From the IMG/VR virus record IMGVR_UViG_3300037472_000016, positions 31,216 to 95,215 of that record: a DNA stretch of 64,000 nucleotides; one strand, given 5' to 3'. The notes under the pieces were generated by a model. That model was not told the DNA's origin. It saw only the letters and a list, made by a program, of their open reading frames with translations, and made no database searches. A program made the position numbers and the translations under genes. This document shows, piece after piece, positions 43,547 to 51,247 of the stretch. The first letter of the stretch is position 1, and every line of letters begins with the position of its first letter. This DNA is from a virus.

Positions 43547-43834
43547 TTGAATAGGCATGAATGGAAAGACAAGGCTAGCTGTCTTTCTAGAGATACCAAA
43601 GATATGTTTGAGGGTTATGAAGAAGACCCAGACCTTAGAAAGCAGATAGACTCCATGTGTGGGGCCTGTCCTGTTCGAAAGGAATGCTTTGCCGTAGGGG
43701 TCTCACAAAAAGAGTGGGGCGTTTGGGGCGGGGTATACATTGAGAATGGCAAAATCTCTAGAGAGTTTAACAATCACAAGACCAAAAAAGACTGGGCAAT
43801 AACCTGGCAAAACCTAACAATGGATACAGAATGA
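43547..43834 (+). CDS. whiB: WhiB-family Fe-S transcription factor
   Basis: 95 residues from TTG 43547. All WhiB hallmarks are present: a lone Cys (CLSRD, residue 12), C-x2-C-x5-C (CGACPVRKEC) for the 4Fe-4S cluster, and the GVWGG turn. WhiB proteins bind the primary sigma factor and are restricted to actinobacteria and their phages, so this gene points to the host group. It may redirect host transcription. Confidence 0.93.
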   Translation: MNRHEWKDKASCLSRDTKDMFEGYEEDPDLRKQIDSMCGACPVRKECFAVGVSQKEWGVWGGVYIENGKISREFNNHKTKKDWAITWQNLTMDTE

Positions 43835-44088
43835 GTGAAGACTCTACGCTATACACACCATCTATGAGGAGAGCATTCAGAAGCGTTCTAGCGCCCAAGG
43901 GCCTAGATGTGTCTGTGGCAGAGCATTCCCATCAGGGAACGCTGCTCTTCTTAGAGCTAATCGTTAGCGAAAAGCAAATTATGTCTCTGGGGGTTGACAA
44001 CCAGAGGAGGGCAATGGTATATTTAATGAAAGTCTCAGACGCTCTTATGCAAGAGGGTGCCGTCGTTCAAATATCTAGGAGTGAATAG
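43831..44088 (+). CDS. Unknown protein after WhiB
   Basis: 85 residues, ATGA overlap with whiB. Alpha/beta sequence with a helix YLMKVSDALMQEG. The tight coupling suggests a shared function with WhiB, but no family was recognised. Confidence 0.58.
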   Translation: MSEDSTLYTPSMRRAFRSVLAPKGLDVSVAEHSHQGTLLFLELIVSEKQIMSLGVDNQRRAMVYLMKVSDALMQEGAVVQISRSE

Positions 44089-44468
44089 TGCAATTTGATT
44101 GGTTAAGCCTCACGGCTTTTATTATATACTCTGTTGTTCTTACTGGAATGTTTGTCTTGCTGATGATTCAGCAGGCAGGTGCCAGAAGGCTTAAGGAACA
44201 AAGAGACCAAGCACTCATTGATAAGTTTTTTCTCTATGGAGAAATTCAAAACTTTAAAGATGCTGGCGGCGTATCCGAGTCCGAGTCTTTTATTGCTTAC
44301 CTATCTAATTCTAGAGAGTCTGCTTACGAATACATTGCAGAAGTACAGACAGAAATTAAGGGGTTAATTGTTGCCTGGAACGGTCTTAGTCAGCCTCCAG
44401 CATCACCGCGATTAAATGATGCGTACCAAAATCTGGTAGCCATGTTGCCGAAAGGAAAAGATGACTAG
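44088..44468 (+). CDS. Membrane protein with coiled C-terminus
   Basis: 126 residues from GTG 44088 (TAGTG overlap). One transmembrane helix (residues 8-28) then a mainly helical soluble part. The N-in/C-in arrangement and length resemble spanin- or Rz-like accessory proteins, but there is no lysis context beyond the holin 2.5 kb away. Function unknown. Confidence 0.55.
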   Translation: MQFDWLSLTAFIIYSVVLTGMFVLLMIQQAGARRLKEQRDQALIDKFFLYGEIQNFKDAGGVSESESFIAYLSNSRESAYEYIAEVQTEIKGLIVAWNGLSQPPASPRLNDAYQNLVAMLPKGKDD

Positions 44469-44778
44469 TCTAATTGCAGCAAAAAAACAAACAGAGGTTA
44501 GGGCTGTTCAGCTTTGTTGGGCAGACATGGATGATGTGTACGGGGTTCTTTGGGAAATAATTAACCCATATAGCCTGTACAAGATTGGACCAGAAGACGT
44601 AAGCGACACATGCAGAGAGCACGGTCCAGAATATCTTGCTCTTGAGGTTCCTACGAAAGATGGAGTATCTGTTGCTGTGCATGGAGATTACATAATCAGG
44701 ACAGATGAGGGAGACTTCTCCATACTTCATCCAAAAGTCTTTGAGAAGGAGTACGATATCATCACAGAACTGCCATAG
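44461..44778 (+). CDS. Unknown protein
   Basis: 105 residues, overlapping the upstream gene by 8 nt. It contains a VRAVQLCWADMDDVYGVLW segment and ends in YIIRTDEGDFSILHPKVFE, a pattern seen in small phage proteins related to PGDYG-type domains. Role unknown. Its stop lies inside a tRNA remnant. Confidence 0.6.
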   Translation: MTSLIAAKKQTEVRAVQLCWADMDDVYGVLWEIINPYSLYKIGPEDVSDTCREHGPEYLALEVPTKDGVSVAVHGDYIIRTDEGDFSILHPKVFEKEYDIITELP

Positions 44779-44822
44779 CTATACCGCGTGAACGGCATAC
44801 CTCAAGGTTCGAGTCTTTGGCA
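44771..44822 (+). pseudogene. Deleted tRNA remnant (no anticodon arm)
   Basis: Acceptor-like ends TGCCATA/TTTGGCA (six of seven pairs) flank a D-arm-like piece (ACCGCGTGAACGGCAT) and a good T arm (CAAGG-TTCGAGT-CTTTG). The anticodon arm is missing, so it cannot decode. It overlaps the stop codon of the preceding gene. Confidence 0.55.
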
Positions 44823-44891
44823 CGCACACGCTAGAACCACAGAATTACCACACCACAAACTAATTCATATTGTGACAGGAGAATATTCGTA

Positions 44892-45107
44892 ATGCGTATT
44901 GCAAAAATTGTAGTTGATGGACATGACCCAATTGTTGTAGAAATCCCAGATGTAACTTATGAGGGGTTAGCAGGCAAAAACTCTTACTTTCATGCTGGTC
45001 AATGGAGTTTTAGTGTCTATGACGATGGAGACCCCGAGCATGTGAAGTCCTCAATTGGTTCATACATTGCTTGGCACCTAGTTCTTGAAGGAATGGAAAG
45101 GCCATGA
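44892..45107 (+). CDS. Small protein of unknown function
   Basis: 71 residues from ATG 44892 with ACAGGAGAAT upstream. Beta-rich (RIAKIVVDGHDPIVVEIPD). It overlaps the next start (ATGA). Unknown. Confidence 0.6.
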   Translation: MRIAKIVVDGHDPIVVEIPDVTYEGLAGKNSYFHAGQWSFSVYDDGDPEHVKSSIGSYIAWHLVLEGMERP

Positions 45108-45253
45108 TGGAGTTTCTCGGCTATGCTGTGTCCGGTATTCTTTTAGCTCCAGTAGCTCTTCTAGTCGTTATGCTTTCTTCTGGATTCCTGTTTGGCCTAT
45201 CTGAACGAAGAGAAAGAAAGAAAAAAGAAAAGGGTGGCCGTCATGCCTCTTAG
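45104..45253 (+). CDS. Small single-pass membrane protein
   Basis: 49 residues from ATG 45104 (or 45107). One transmembrane helix (residues 6-30) followed by a highly basic tail (ERRERKKKEKGG), so the C-terminus should face the cytoplasm. It overlaps both neighbours. Unknown. Confidence 0.55.
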   Translation: MMEFLGYAVSGILLAPVALLVVMLSSGFLFGLSERRERKKKEKGGRHAS

Positions 45254-45482
45254 CGTAGAAATAAAGATAAACGGAATTTCTTTAGAAACAATTCACATTG
45301 GTAGAATGGCCAGCGGAGGAACTCGACCCAATGATATAAATAATTACTTAGTCGTCAACGGGCAATTCCCCTCCAATTATGAGGCTTGGAACCATGATGG
45401 TGTGCAGTTCCAGCATAGATACGGAGATGGTGCCGTCGAGTGCGTCAGGCTTGCTCTGCAAGCGCTAAAGGAGAAGATATGA
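45243..45482 (+). CDS. Small protein of unknown function
   Basis: 79 residues from ATG 45243, overlapping the membrane protein gene by 11 nt; GGGTGG serves as ribosome binding site. Contains SVEIKINGISLETIHIG and a QFQHRYGDGA segment. Unknown. Confidence 0.55.
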   Translation: MPLSVEIKINGISLETIHIGRMASGGTRPNDINNYLVVNGQFPSNYEAWNHDGVQFQHRYGDGAVECVRLALQALKEKI

Positions 45483-45856
45483 ATAAGAAAGAGCCAGATG
45501 CGCCACCAGCCGCTGAGCCAGAGGGGAATGCGTCCATTGCAGGCTTTGTAAAATCAAGACCAGAGAACAATGACCACTACATCAATCAGTTTAAAAAAGA
45601 CGAGTGGTATCCAGCCATTCTAAAGGCTCACAACGATTTGACTGCCGTTGTTCCGGGGTATAACATTGACCAAATCAAGGAAAAGTTTGGCTCACTCAGG
45701 TATTACATAAGCCTTCCAGAAGAGGTTAATGAAGGCGCAAGAGCAAAAGCCTATCATATCGTAGATAGGGCTGAGGCCTGGGTTGATGGATGGGAAGCCT
45801 CCAAATGGAAGTTGACCAAGCACAAATATAAATATGCGGCAAAACAAAAGAAATAA
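45479..45856 (+). CDS. Conserved-type hypothetical protein
   Basis: 125 residues from ATG 45479 (AAGGAGAAG upstream). Pro/Glu-rich N-terminus, then KEKFGSLRYYISLPE, a motif I know from small hypothetical proteins in phages and bacteria, and a Trp-rich, Lys-rich end. No function can be given. Confidence 0.6.
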   Translation: MNKKEPDAPPAAEPEGNASIAGFVKSRPENNDHYINQFKKDEWYPAILKAHNDLTAVVPGYNIDQIKEKFGSLRYYISLPEEVNEGARAKAYHIVDRAEAWVDGWEASKWKLTKHKYKYAAKQKK

Positions 45857-45866
45857 AACAAACAGT

Positions 45867-46577
45867 ATGGGAGAGTTAGTGCTAGATAAGATTAATGTAC
45901 TAGACAAGGGATACGTTCGTCTAGTTGACGCTATGGGTACCGATCTTTCGGTTGTTAATGCCGCGAGGGTATCTTATGACAAAGAAACTCAAGAGTTAAC
46001 AGAAAAAGACAAGAGGCTCATTAACTTTCTTGTAAGGGAAAAGCACACCTCTCCATTTAGGCACGCCTCATTAACGTTTGAGGTCTATGCTCCTCTCTTT
46101 GTTGCTAGGCAGTGGTGGAAGTATGCAGTCTCTTCTTCTCATGTTGACGATCAAAATGGTTGGAACGAGAGTTCCCGACGGTATATTACAGAGGATGAAG
46201 AGTTTTACATTCCATTAGAAGACCAATGGAGAAGCCGTCCAGAGAATAGCAAACAGGGTAGTGGAGAGCCAGTTAACGTAGAGATAGGCTCTAGGTTTTT
46301 TAACAGACTTGAAGAGACCGTTGCCAACGGTACCAGGCTATATCATGAAGCTATTGAGGATGGAATTGCCCCAGAGCAAGCTCGACTATTCCTTCCAGCA
46401 TATGCAATGTATGTCCGTTGGCGTTGGACAACATCGCTACAAGGAGCTATGACATTCCTTGAGCAAAGGCTTCCCCATGATGCTCAGTCAGAAATTAGGG
46501 AGTATGCCAATGCAGTCTTAGAGTTAAGCAAAGACAAGTTTCCTGTAACCTTTGAATCGTGGGGTATTTCACAATGA
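45867..46577 (+). CDS. thyX: Flavin-dependent thymidylate synthase
   Basis: 236 residues from ATG 45867; ATG 45834 is a possible earlier start and neither has a good Shine-Dalgarno. The ThyX fold is recognisable from [26 protein letters not shown] and GWNESSRRY. The usual RHRxxS-xN-E-xSxRY signature is present in a variant form with WKYAVSSSH and a short insertion. It converts dUMP to dTMP using methylene-THF and FAD. The next gene (SHMT) regenerates methylene-THF; the genes overlap by 4 nt. Confidence 0.92.
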   Translation: MGELVLDKINVLDKGYVRLVDAMGTDLSVVNAARVSYDKETQELTEKDKRLINFLVREKHTSPFRHASLTFEVYAPLFVARQWWKYAVSSSHVDDQNGWNESSRRYITEDEEFYIPLEDQWRSRPENSKQGSGEPVNVEIGSRFFNRLEETVANGTRLYHEAIEDGIAPEQARLFLPAYAMYVRWRWTTSLQGAMTFLEQRLPHDAQSEIREYANAVLELSKDKFPVTFESWGISQ

Positions 46578-47830
46578 TGAATGAAAGTCTAAGCACTGTA
46601 GATAAAGAAATCTACGAGGTATTGGAAAAAGAGTTGCACCGTCAGAGAACTACCCTAGAGATGATTGCAAGTGAAAACTTTGCTCCTGTCTCTGTGTTGG
46701 AAGCTCAGGGTAGCGTCCTTACAAATAAGTATGCTGAGGGATACCCCGGAAAGCGATACTACGGTGGCTGTGAGTTCGTAGACGTTGCTGAAAACCTTGC
46801 CATTGATAGGGCAAAGAGTTTGTTTGGTGCCGCCTATGCTAACGTACAGCCACACTCTGGCTCAAGTGCTAGTGCCGCTGTCCTACATGCACTGGCAAAG
46901 CCCGGAGATACCATTCTAGGCCTTGACCTGGCACATGGTGGTCACCTGACGCATGGCATGAGGCTAAACTTCTCCGGTACAATATACAACTCTGCTTCAT
47001 ATCAGGTAGACCCACTAACAAACTTAGTAGATATGAACCACGTTAGAGACAGGGCTAGGAAGGAAAGGCCCACTGTCCTCATTGCTGGGTGGTCTGCCTA
47101 CTCCAGGCACTTAGACTTTCAGGAGTTTAGGGATATTGCTGACGAGGTGGGGGCCTATCTTTGGGTAGACATGGCACACTTTGCTGGCCTGGTTGCTGCA
47201 AAGCTTCACCCTTCGCCAGTGCCTTATGCAGACGTTGTTTCTAACACCATGCACAAGACGCTAGGAGGCCCTAGGGCTGGACTAATCCTTAGCCGCCATG
47301 AAGAACTTGGTCCTAAGCTTAATAGGGCCGTGTTCCCTGGTCAGCAGGGTGGTCCACTTATGCATGTCATTGCCGCCAAAGCCGTGGCCCTAAAGCTTGC
47401 AGCCACAGATGAATTTGTGGAGAAGCAACAGAGGACTATTGATGGGGCAAAGATTCTTGCAAAGAGGCTTTCCGAACAGGACTGTGCAAATTCCGGGGTA
47501 GAGGTAATGACTGGTGGAACAGATGTGCATCTTGTGCTAGTAAACCTTAGTAAGTCAGACATTGATGGAAAAACAGGAGAAGAGATGTTGCACCAGGTTG
47601 GCATCACAGTCAATAGAAATGCAGTTCCCTTCGACACCAGGCCACCAATGATTACTTCTGGTTTAAGGATTGGCACACCAGCCCTAGCGACAAGGGGCTT
47701 TCAGGAGGAGGACTTCGCAGAGGTGTCTGATATTATTGCAGAAACTCTTTTGAAGAAGTCCAACAGGCACAAGCTATCTCTTCGGGTAGGCAGGCTAGCA
47801 GAAAAGTTTCCTCTTTATGAAACCCTCTAG
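46574..47830 (+). CDS. glyA: Serine hydroxymethyltransferase
   Basis: 418 residues from ATG 46574 (ATGA overlap with thyX). Nearly full length for SHMT. It shows [45 protein letters not shown] and [13 protein letters not shown] with the PLP lysine near residue 228, and [13 protein letters not shown] near the end. It makes glycine plus 5,10-methylene-THF from serine and THF, the cofactor ThyX consumes. The bacterial THTTHK-type motif is altered to NTMHK. Confidence 0.94.
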   Translation: MMNESLSTVDKEIYEVLEKELHRQRTTLEMIASENFAPVSVLEAQGSVLTNKYAEGYPGKRYYGGCEFVDVAENLAIDRAKSLFGAAYANVQPHSGSSASAAVLHALAKPGDTILGLDLAHGGHLTHGMRLNFSGTIYNSASYQVDPLTNLVDMNHVRDRARKERPTVLIAGWSAYSRHLDFQEFRDIADEVGAYLWVDMAHFAGLVAAKLHPSPVPYADVVSNTMHKTLGGPRAGLILSRHEELGPKLNRAVFPGQQGGPLMHVIAAKAVALKLAATDEFVEKQQRTIDGAKILAKRLSEQDCANSGVEVMTGGTDVHLVLVNLSKSDIDGKTGEEMLHQVGITVNRNAVPFDTRPPMITSGLRIGTPALATRGFQEEDFAEVSDIIAETLLKKSNRHKLSLRVGRLAEKFPLYETL

Positions 47831-47903
47831 CTGAACTTGAATAGTGTGTCAAAGGTTGCTACCATGGTATGCAGGCCTTCGAGTAGGTGAAAAGCCTACG
47901 CTT

Positions 47904-47977
47904 GGGGTGGTAGCATAACTGGTAAATGCAGAACGCTTATATCGTTCCGACAGAGGGTTCAAGCCCCTCCCACCCTA
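47904..47977 (+). tRNA. tRNA-Ile (anticodon TAT)
   Basis: Acceptor GGGGTGG/CCACCCT, D arm GCAT/ATGC, anticodon arm GAACG-CTTATAT-CGTTC, T arm GAGGG/CCCTC. It reads ATA directly, without the lysidine-modified CAU tRNA most bacteria rely on. Confidence 0.9.
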
Positions 47978-48015
47978 CCCAGCAATTTTAAAACAAACAA
48001 TTAAGGAGAATGCTT

Positions 48016-48642
48016 ATGGCAGAAAAAATGGTACAAACTGGTTATGGAACTCCCGTTCAAGACGTTCCCAGGGAGCTAGAGTTGGTAAGAACTAAAGCTG
48101 CCGAAAAGCAGGCGCGGTACAGGAAAAACAAGACTGTAGTCGAAAAACAAAGTAATGAAAGATACATCAAGCAGGAAAGCAAGAGGGCCACTCGCCCACA
48201 GATCGATCAGAACGGAACCCTATATCTGGCGATAGTGCTTTCAGTCATTACGTTCTTGGCATCAGCCGCACTCGTTGCTAATGGAACTATCGGTGTGGCA
48301 GTGTTTATGGGGCTAGCTTATGACTGGCTGGCTTGGCTAGTCTTTGGTGCCCTTGAGGTAGCTATCCTAACCTTCCTGCTGTTCTATTTGATGATTGGTT
48401 CTCGTTCAGAAGACCAGGGCGGCGGAGAGAAGGTTGCAGAGCTTTGGTTTAGGCTAATGGTTGGTTTCTCTGCGATTGTTATTGTTGCAAACGGATTCCA
48501 CACTCTTGAGTTCTGGAACTTTGCTTGGCAAGAGCCTAGGATGTATGTAGGTGCCGCTCTATCAATGATCGTTCCACTGTCTTACGTGCTTGTCTCAAAG
48601 GGGCTTTCAACCGTAGTATTTGCTAAGTCTATAAAAGCTTAG
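48016..48642 (+). CDS. Four-helix membrane protein
   Basis: 208 residues from ATG 48016, chosen because AAGGAG is then 8 nt upstream (ATG 48010 is too close). A soluble basic N-terminus (1-65) is followed by four hydrophobic segments near 69-91, 96-124, 139-160 and 170-190. Unknown; it could be a superinfection-exclusion or lysis-timing factor, but nothing in the sequence proves this. Confidence 0.65.
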   Translation: MAEKMVQTGYGTPVQDVPRELELVRTKAAEKQARYRKNKTVVEKQSNERYIKQESKRATRPQIDQNGTLYLAIVLSVITFLASAALVANGTIGVAVFMGLAYDWLAWLVFGALEVAILTFLLFYLMIGSRSEDQGGGEKVAELWFRLMVGFSAIVIVANGFHTLEFWNFAWQEPRMYVGAALSMIVPLSYVLVSKGLSTVVFAKSIKA

Positions 48643-48649
48643 CCCCACA

Positions 48650-48762
48650 GCCCCTGTAGCTCATTGATAGAGCACCGAACGGCAGACGACAGCGGATTAG
48701 TCCTCGTAAAAGGCTACGCACTGTATCGGTTGTAGTGAGTTTGATTCTCACCAGGAGCACCA
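48650..48762 (+). tRNA. tRNA-like gene with a large insertion in the anticodon loop; CCA encoded
   Basis: Acceptor GCCCCTG/CAGGAGC (one mismatch), D arm GCTC/GAGC, anticodon-stem ACCGA/TCGGT, 4-5-nt variable loop, perfect T arm GTGAG-TTTGATT-CTCAC, and ACCA at the 3' end. The anticodon loop is 47 nt (48679-48725) instead of 7 and folds internally (ACGA/TCGT with GGA/TCC). No T33 and no anticodon can be assigned without removing about 40 nt. It is either a pseudo-tRNA or a precursor with an unknown small intron. Confidence 0.55.
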
Positions 48763-48763
48763 A

Positions 48764-49453
48764 TTATTTTTCGTACTGGCTTTTGCTGGGGAACATATCA
48801 AAAAGAATGTCTTTGCCCAGGGTAGCAAAAGACGCATCATTGCTAGATAGGTAAGGGCTAACTCCACTAAGGTAGTCGTATGAATGACTCATAGAGGAGC
48901 CACTCTCATACACCTTAATGTCCTTGGTTTCCTCTCCACCAATATCAAAGATGTTTCCGTAGGCAGTTCTTATCATAAGATAGTTTCTTCTTTGTGCCTC
49001 GTCTATTCCACTCTTGGTAATTTGCATGGGGACATGCATCTCGTAATCTATTGGATGCTGGTGACCAGAGGCTTTAAGTTTTCTATATGTAAGCATTAGC
49101 CTCTTTGTGTATGAACCCTGTGAAGAAAGTTTGGAGTACTGAGCAATCTTTTTTGAAAGAAGTCCTCCATTTAATACTGGGATGTTTGATAGTTTTTTTA
49201 TTGTAAAAAAGTCATCGTTCATCATAATGATGCTTTCTGAAACGTGTGGGTTAGACACTGCCGCTTTCCAGTTTGCTTTTGCATTCTCCTGTTTGCTTTG
49301 CTGCTGAGGCACCTCTATGTAGTCTCCTAGGTACCAGTCTGGCTTGCCCCCCACAACCCACACACGACCGCTGGGCAGGTTTTCAGCGGTAGCCCTAAGC
49401 GAATACCTAAGCTCTTCATTGTCACCATCACGACAGATATAAACGTAGTCCAT
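48764..49453 (-). CDS. Stealth/glycosyltransferase-like protein
   Basis: 229 residues. VYICRDGDNEELRYSLRA, GRVWVVGGKPDWY and IIMMNDDFF match the core of Stealth-type sugar-phosphate transferases and related glycosyltransferases often carried by actinophages (the NDDFF acidic motif is the likely catalytic/metal site). It could modify surface glycans or phage DNA bases. Its promoter is leaderless-type and divergent from the HNH gene. Confidence 0.68.
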   Translation of the reverse strand: MDYVYICRDGDNEELRYSLRATAENLPSGRVWVVGGKPDWYLGDYIEVPQQQSKQENAKANWKAAVSNPHVSESIIMMNDDFFTIKKLSNIPVLNGGLLSKKIAQYSKLSSQGSYTKRLMLTYRKLKASGHQHPIDYEMHVPMQITKSGIDEAQRRNYLMIRTAYGNIFDIGGEETKDIKVYESGSSMSHSYDYLSGVSPYLSSNDASFATLGKDILFDMFPSKSQYEK

Positions 49454-49488
49454 ACTCTAATTTTATCACAGTGCTATACTTGTCTTAT
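49454..49488. promoter_or_regulatory. Divergent pair of leaderless-type promoters
   Basis: Minus strand: TAAAAT (49465-49460) lies 6 nt before the ATG of the glycosyltransferase-like gene. Plus strand: TATACT (49475-49480) lies 8 nt before the HNH gene ATG at 49489. The two -10 boxes are only 9 nt apart, so the promoters probably compete for polymerase. Confidence 0.55.
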
Positions 49489-49743
49489 ATGTTGAAGGCA
49501 TCTGAATACCTCCCTGTACTGAGACGGTACAAAGAGAGTAGCGGCTGCATGGATTGTCACGCTGAATACCCCCATTACATGCTAGAGTTCGATCACAGGC
49601 CGGAACACAAGAAGCTTGACAACGTTTACAGGGTCTTGAAGAAGTATGGAGTTGACATGGCGTGGAAAGAGATATCCAAGTGTGATGTGGTCTGTGCTAA
49701 TTGTCACAAGATCAGGACATGGCAACGACTTGAAGATTCTTAA
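49489..49743 (+). CDS. Small HNH endonuclease
   Basis: 84 residues from ATG 49489. CMDCHAEYPHYMLEFDHRP supplies the first CxxC pair and the HNH core, and CDVVCANCHKIRTW the second CxxC. It is a minimal HNH nuclease just before the tmRNA gene. Likely a free-standing homing-type enzyme targeting or protecting the ssrA locus (inference). Confidence 0.85.
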   Translation: MLKASEYLPVLRRYKESSGCMDCHAEYPHYMLEFDHRPEHKKLDNVYRVLKKYGVDMAWKEISKCDVVCANCHKIRTWQRLEDS

Positions 49744-49758
49744 TATGTTTGGTACACT
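49730..49758 (+). promoter_or_regulatory. Promoter of the tmRNA
   Basis: TTGAAG (49730-49735), a 17-nt spacer and TACACT (49753-49758). The start near 49765 leaves about 12 nt of leader for RNase P to remove. Confidence 0.65.
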
Positions 49759-49776
49759 TGTAACATAACTAAACAT

Positions 49777-50098
49777 GGGAGTGACAGGTTTCGATTGGTC
49801 ACATAGACCGAGGGAAGCACGCAGCGCTGGGTAGCGCTTTAGAAATTGCTCAAACCAAATAAGTGCAAGCAACCAAAGCACATACGCTCTAGCTGCCTAA
49901 CAGTGGCTCCAGCACCCAATTAGCAGTGGTTTCGCTGGGCAATTGGTTCTTTAAATAATGAAGCAACGCCTTACCTTTGAACCAGTTTGTGCATTAGGGT
50001 TAGTACATATGCACGATGTAACACAGAACTAACTAAGCGTGTAGAAGACTCGTAACATTTGTTCCAAGACGGGGTTTCGACTACCCCCACTTCCACCA
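49777..50098 (+). ncRNA. ssrA: tmRNA (ssrA)
   Basis: A phage-encoded transfer-messenger RNA. The tRNA-like ends pair (GGGAGTG at 49777 with CACTTCC at 50088-50094), discriminator A and CCA are encoded, and the 5' GACAGGTTTCGA and 3' GGGGTTTCGAC arms are typical. The tag frame starts with GCA at 49865 and ends TAA at 49898-49900, encoding ASNQSTYALAA. The YALAA end is the usual ClpXP degradation signal. Pseudoknot stems follow the tag. It should rescue stalled ribosomes with host SmpB. Confidence 0.95.
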
Positions 50099-50105
50099 AC
50101 AGAAC

Positions 50106-50136
50106 AGGCCCCCAGGTATTCTCCTAGGGGCCTTTC
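50106..50136. terminator. Terminator between tmRNA and minus-strand genes
   Basis: 11-bp stem AGGCCCCCAGG/CCTAGGGGCCT (50106-50116 with 50123-50133) followed by TTCTG. The stem is symmetric enough to act in both directions at this convergent junction. Confidence 0.75.
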
Positions 50137-50175
50137 TGCTTGTTTAAGCTGTTTATCACTTAGGGGGGAAGTCTT

Positions 50176-50808
50176 TTATCCGCCCAACACAGTTAGAGAG
50201 CTTCTTCTGTGGGCGACTGTTGTGTCTGTTGCTTTTCCATCTCGGTAAAGGGTGATGACAACAGCAGGATTTTCTGCGGTACCGCTAATATCAAAGTCTG
50301 TTCCAGGAACCTTATAAGAGCCACTAGAGATAAGCCTACGAACCTTGCCAGTAGCCCTACCACCAGAGCTATTCCAAGAAACCATTTGGCCAGCCCTTAC
50401 GCTTTCGGCCTTAAAGACTTCTGACAGTTGCTTGACATTGGTGTGGTCTGTTCCAAAATTAGAGAATAACATTTTTTCTTCATTCCTTTTCACTATAGAT
50501 TTTGACCAGGCAAAACCTGGGTCTCCTCCCCAAGCTTCCCACATTATTCTGCCGTTGCTTGGATTGGATGTGTTGTAAAAGTCTTTTCCTTTTTTGTCAA
50601 CTTCGTGACGAGCAAAGAACGAATACATTCTTTTTACTACACTGAGAGACATGGACCTTCCAGAAGCAATATCTGTTGCTCTGCCCCAGCCAACTGGTGT
50701 CCCAGCCCCTGTGGATTTACCTTCTTGCTTCCATTTTAAAGCACGCTTCGCCGCCGCTTTCATTCCCTCAACAGGGAAATAAGATTCTGCTTTTGAAAAG
50801 TTACTCAC
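50176..50808 (-). CDS. Protein with a helical domain and C-terminal SH3/TUDOR-like domain
   Basis: 210 residues if started at GTG 50808, which gives the usual 8-nt overlap; an ATG at 50895 would overlap by 95 nt. The N-terminal half has AAKRALKWKQEGK, GWGRATDIASG and FFARHEVDKKGKDF, NGRIMWEAWGGDPG, a module seen in several phages. The C-terminal part (GQMVSWNSSGGRATGKV, then AENPAVVITLYRDG) looks like the small SH3/TUDOR barrel known from hypervirulence-associated proteins. Between them is FGTDHTNVKQLSEVFKAE, shared with the upstream gene. Function unknown. Confidence 0.6.
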   Translation of the reverse strand: MSNFSKAESYFPVEGMKAAAKRALKWKQEGKSTGAGTPVGWGRATDIASGRSMSLSVVKRMYSFFARHEVDKKGKDFYNTSNPSNGRIMWEAWGGDPGFAWSKSIVKRNEEKMLFSNFGTDHTNVKQLSEVFKAESVRAGQMVSWNSSGGRATGKVRRLISSGSYKVPGTDFDISGTAENPAVVITLYRDGKATDTTVAHRRSSLTVLGG

Positions 50809-51247
50809 TTCTAAATACTTCTGTAAGTCTTTGAGCCTTGGTGTGATCTGTTCCGAATCCATAAAACATTTCAGTACTCTTTGCAGGCTCGGCACCCATC
50901 GTCATGGCATCATCTTCTTCATCAATAAACTCAACAGGGGTAGCCTTGTCAGACGAGCACAGAATGTATTCATCACAGCCATACCATTCTCCGTCTTCGT
51001 CCTGCTTAAAAACTCTAATGAATAGTGCTGGGTTTTCTTCGGAGGCCTGGACTGTCATTTCATCACCAGGTTGACCAACAGAGCCAGCAGTCATAACGTG
51101 GACCACTTGTCCAACCACAGTTTTTTCGTCTCCATAGGAGGCTAATACAAAGCCACCTTCTTCAAGCATCATCTTCTCCATACCGTCTTTGTTCTTCATA
51201 CGGTAGGACTTTCGTTTCTTTTTCTTGTCATAGTCTGAATAGGTCAT
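50801..51247 (-). CDS. Acidic SH3/TUDOR-like protein, paralogue of its neighbour
   Basis: 148 residues from the ATG at 51247, which lies 5 nt after a TATAAT box. The barrel-like segment VVGQVVHVMTAG, PGDEMTVQASEENPALFIRV parallels the C-terminal domain of the next gene. The protein ends in FGTDHTKAQRLTEVFRSE, almost the same linker as in that gene. An acidic stretch (EFIDEEDDA) precedes it. Likely a duplicated pair acting together. Confidence 0.6.
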   Translation of the reverse strand: MTYSDYDKKKKRKSYRMKNKDGMEKMMLEEGGFVLASYGDEKTVVGQVVHVMTAGSVGQPGDEMTVQASEENPALFIRVFKQDEDGEWYGCDEYILCSSDKATPVEFIDEEDDAMTMGAEPAKSTEMFYGFGTDHTKAQRLTEVFRSE

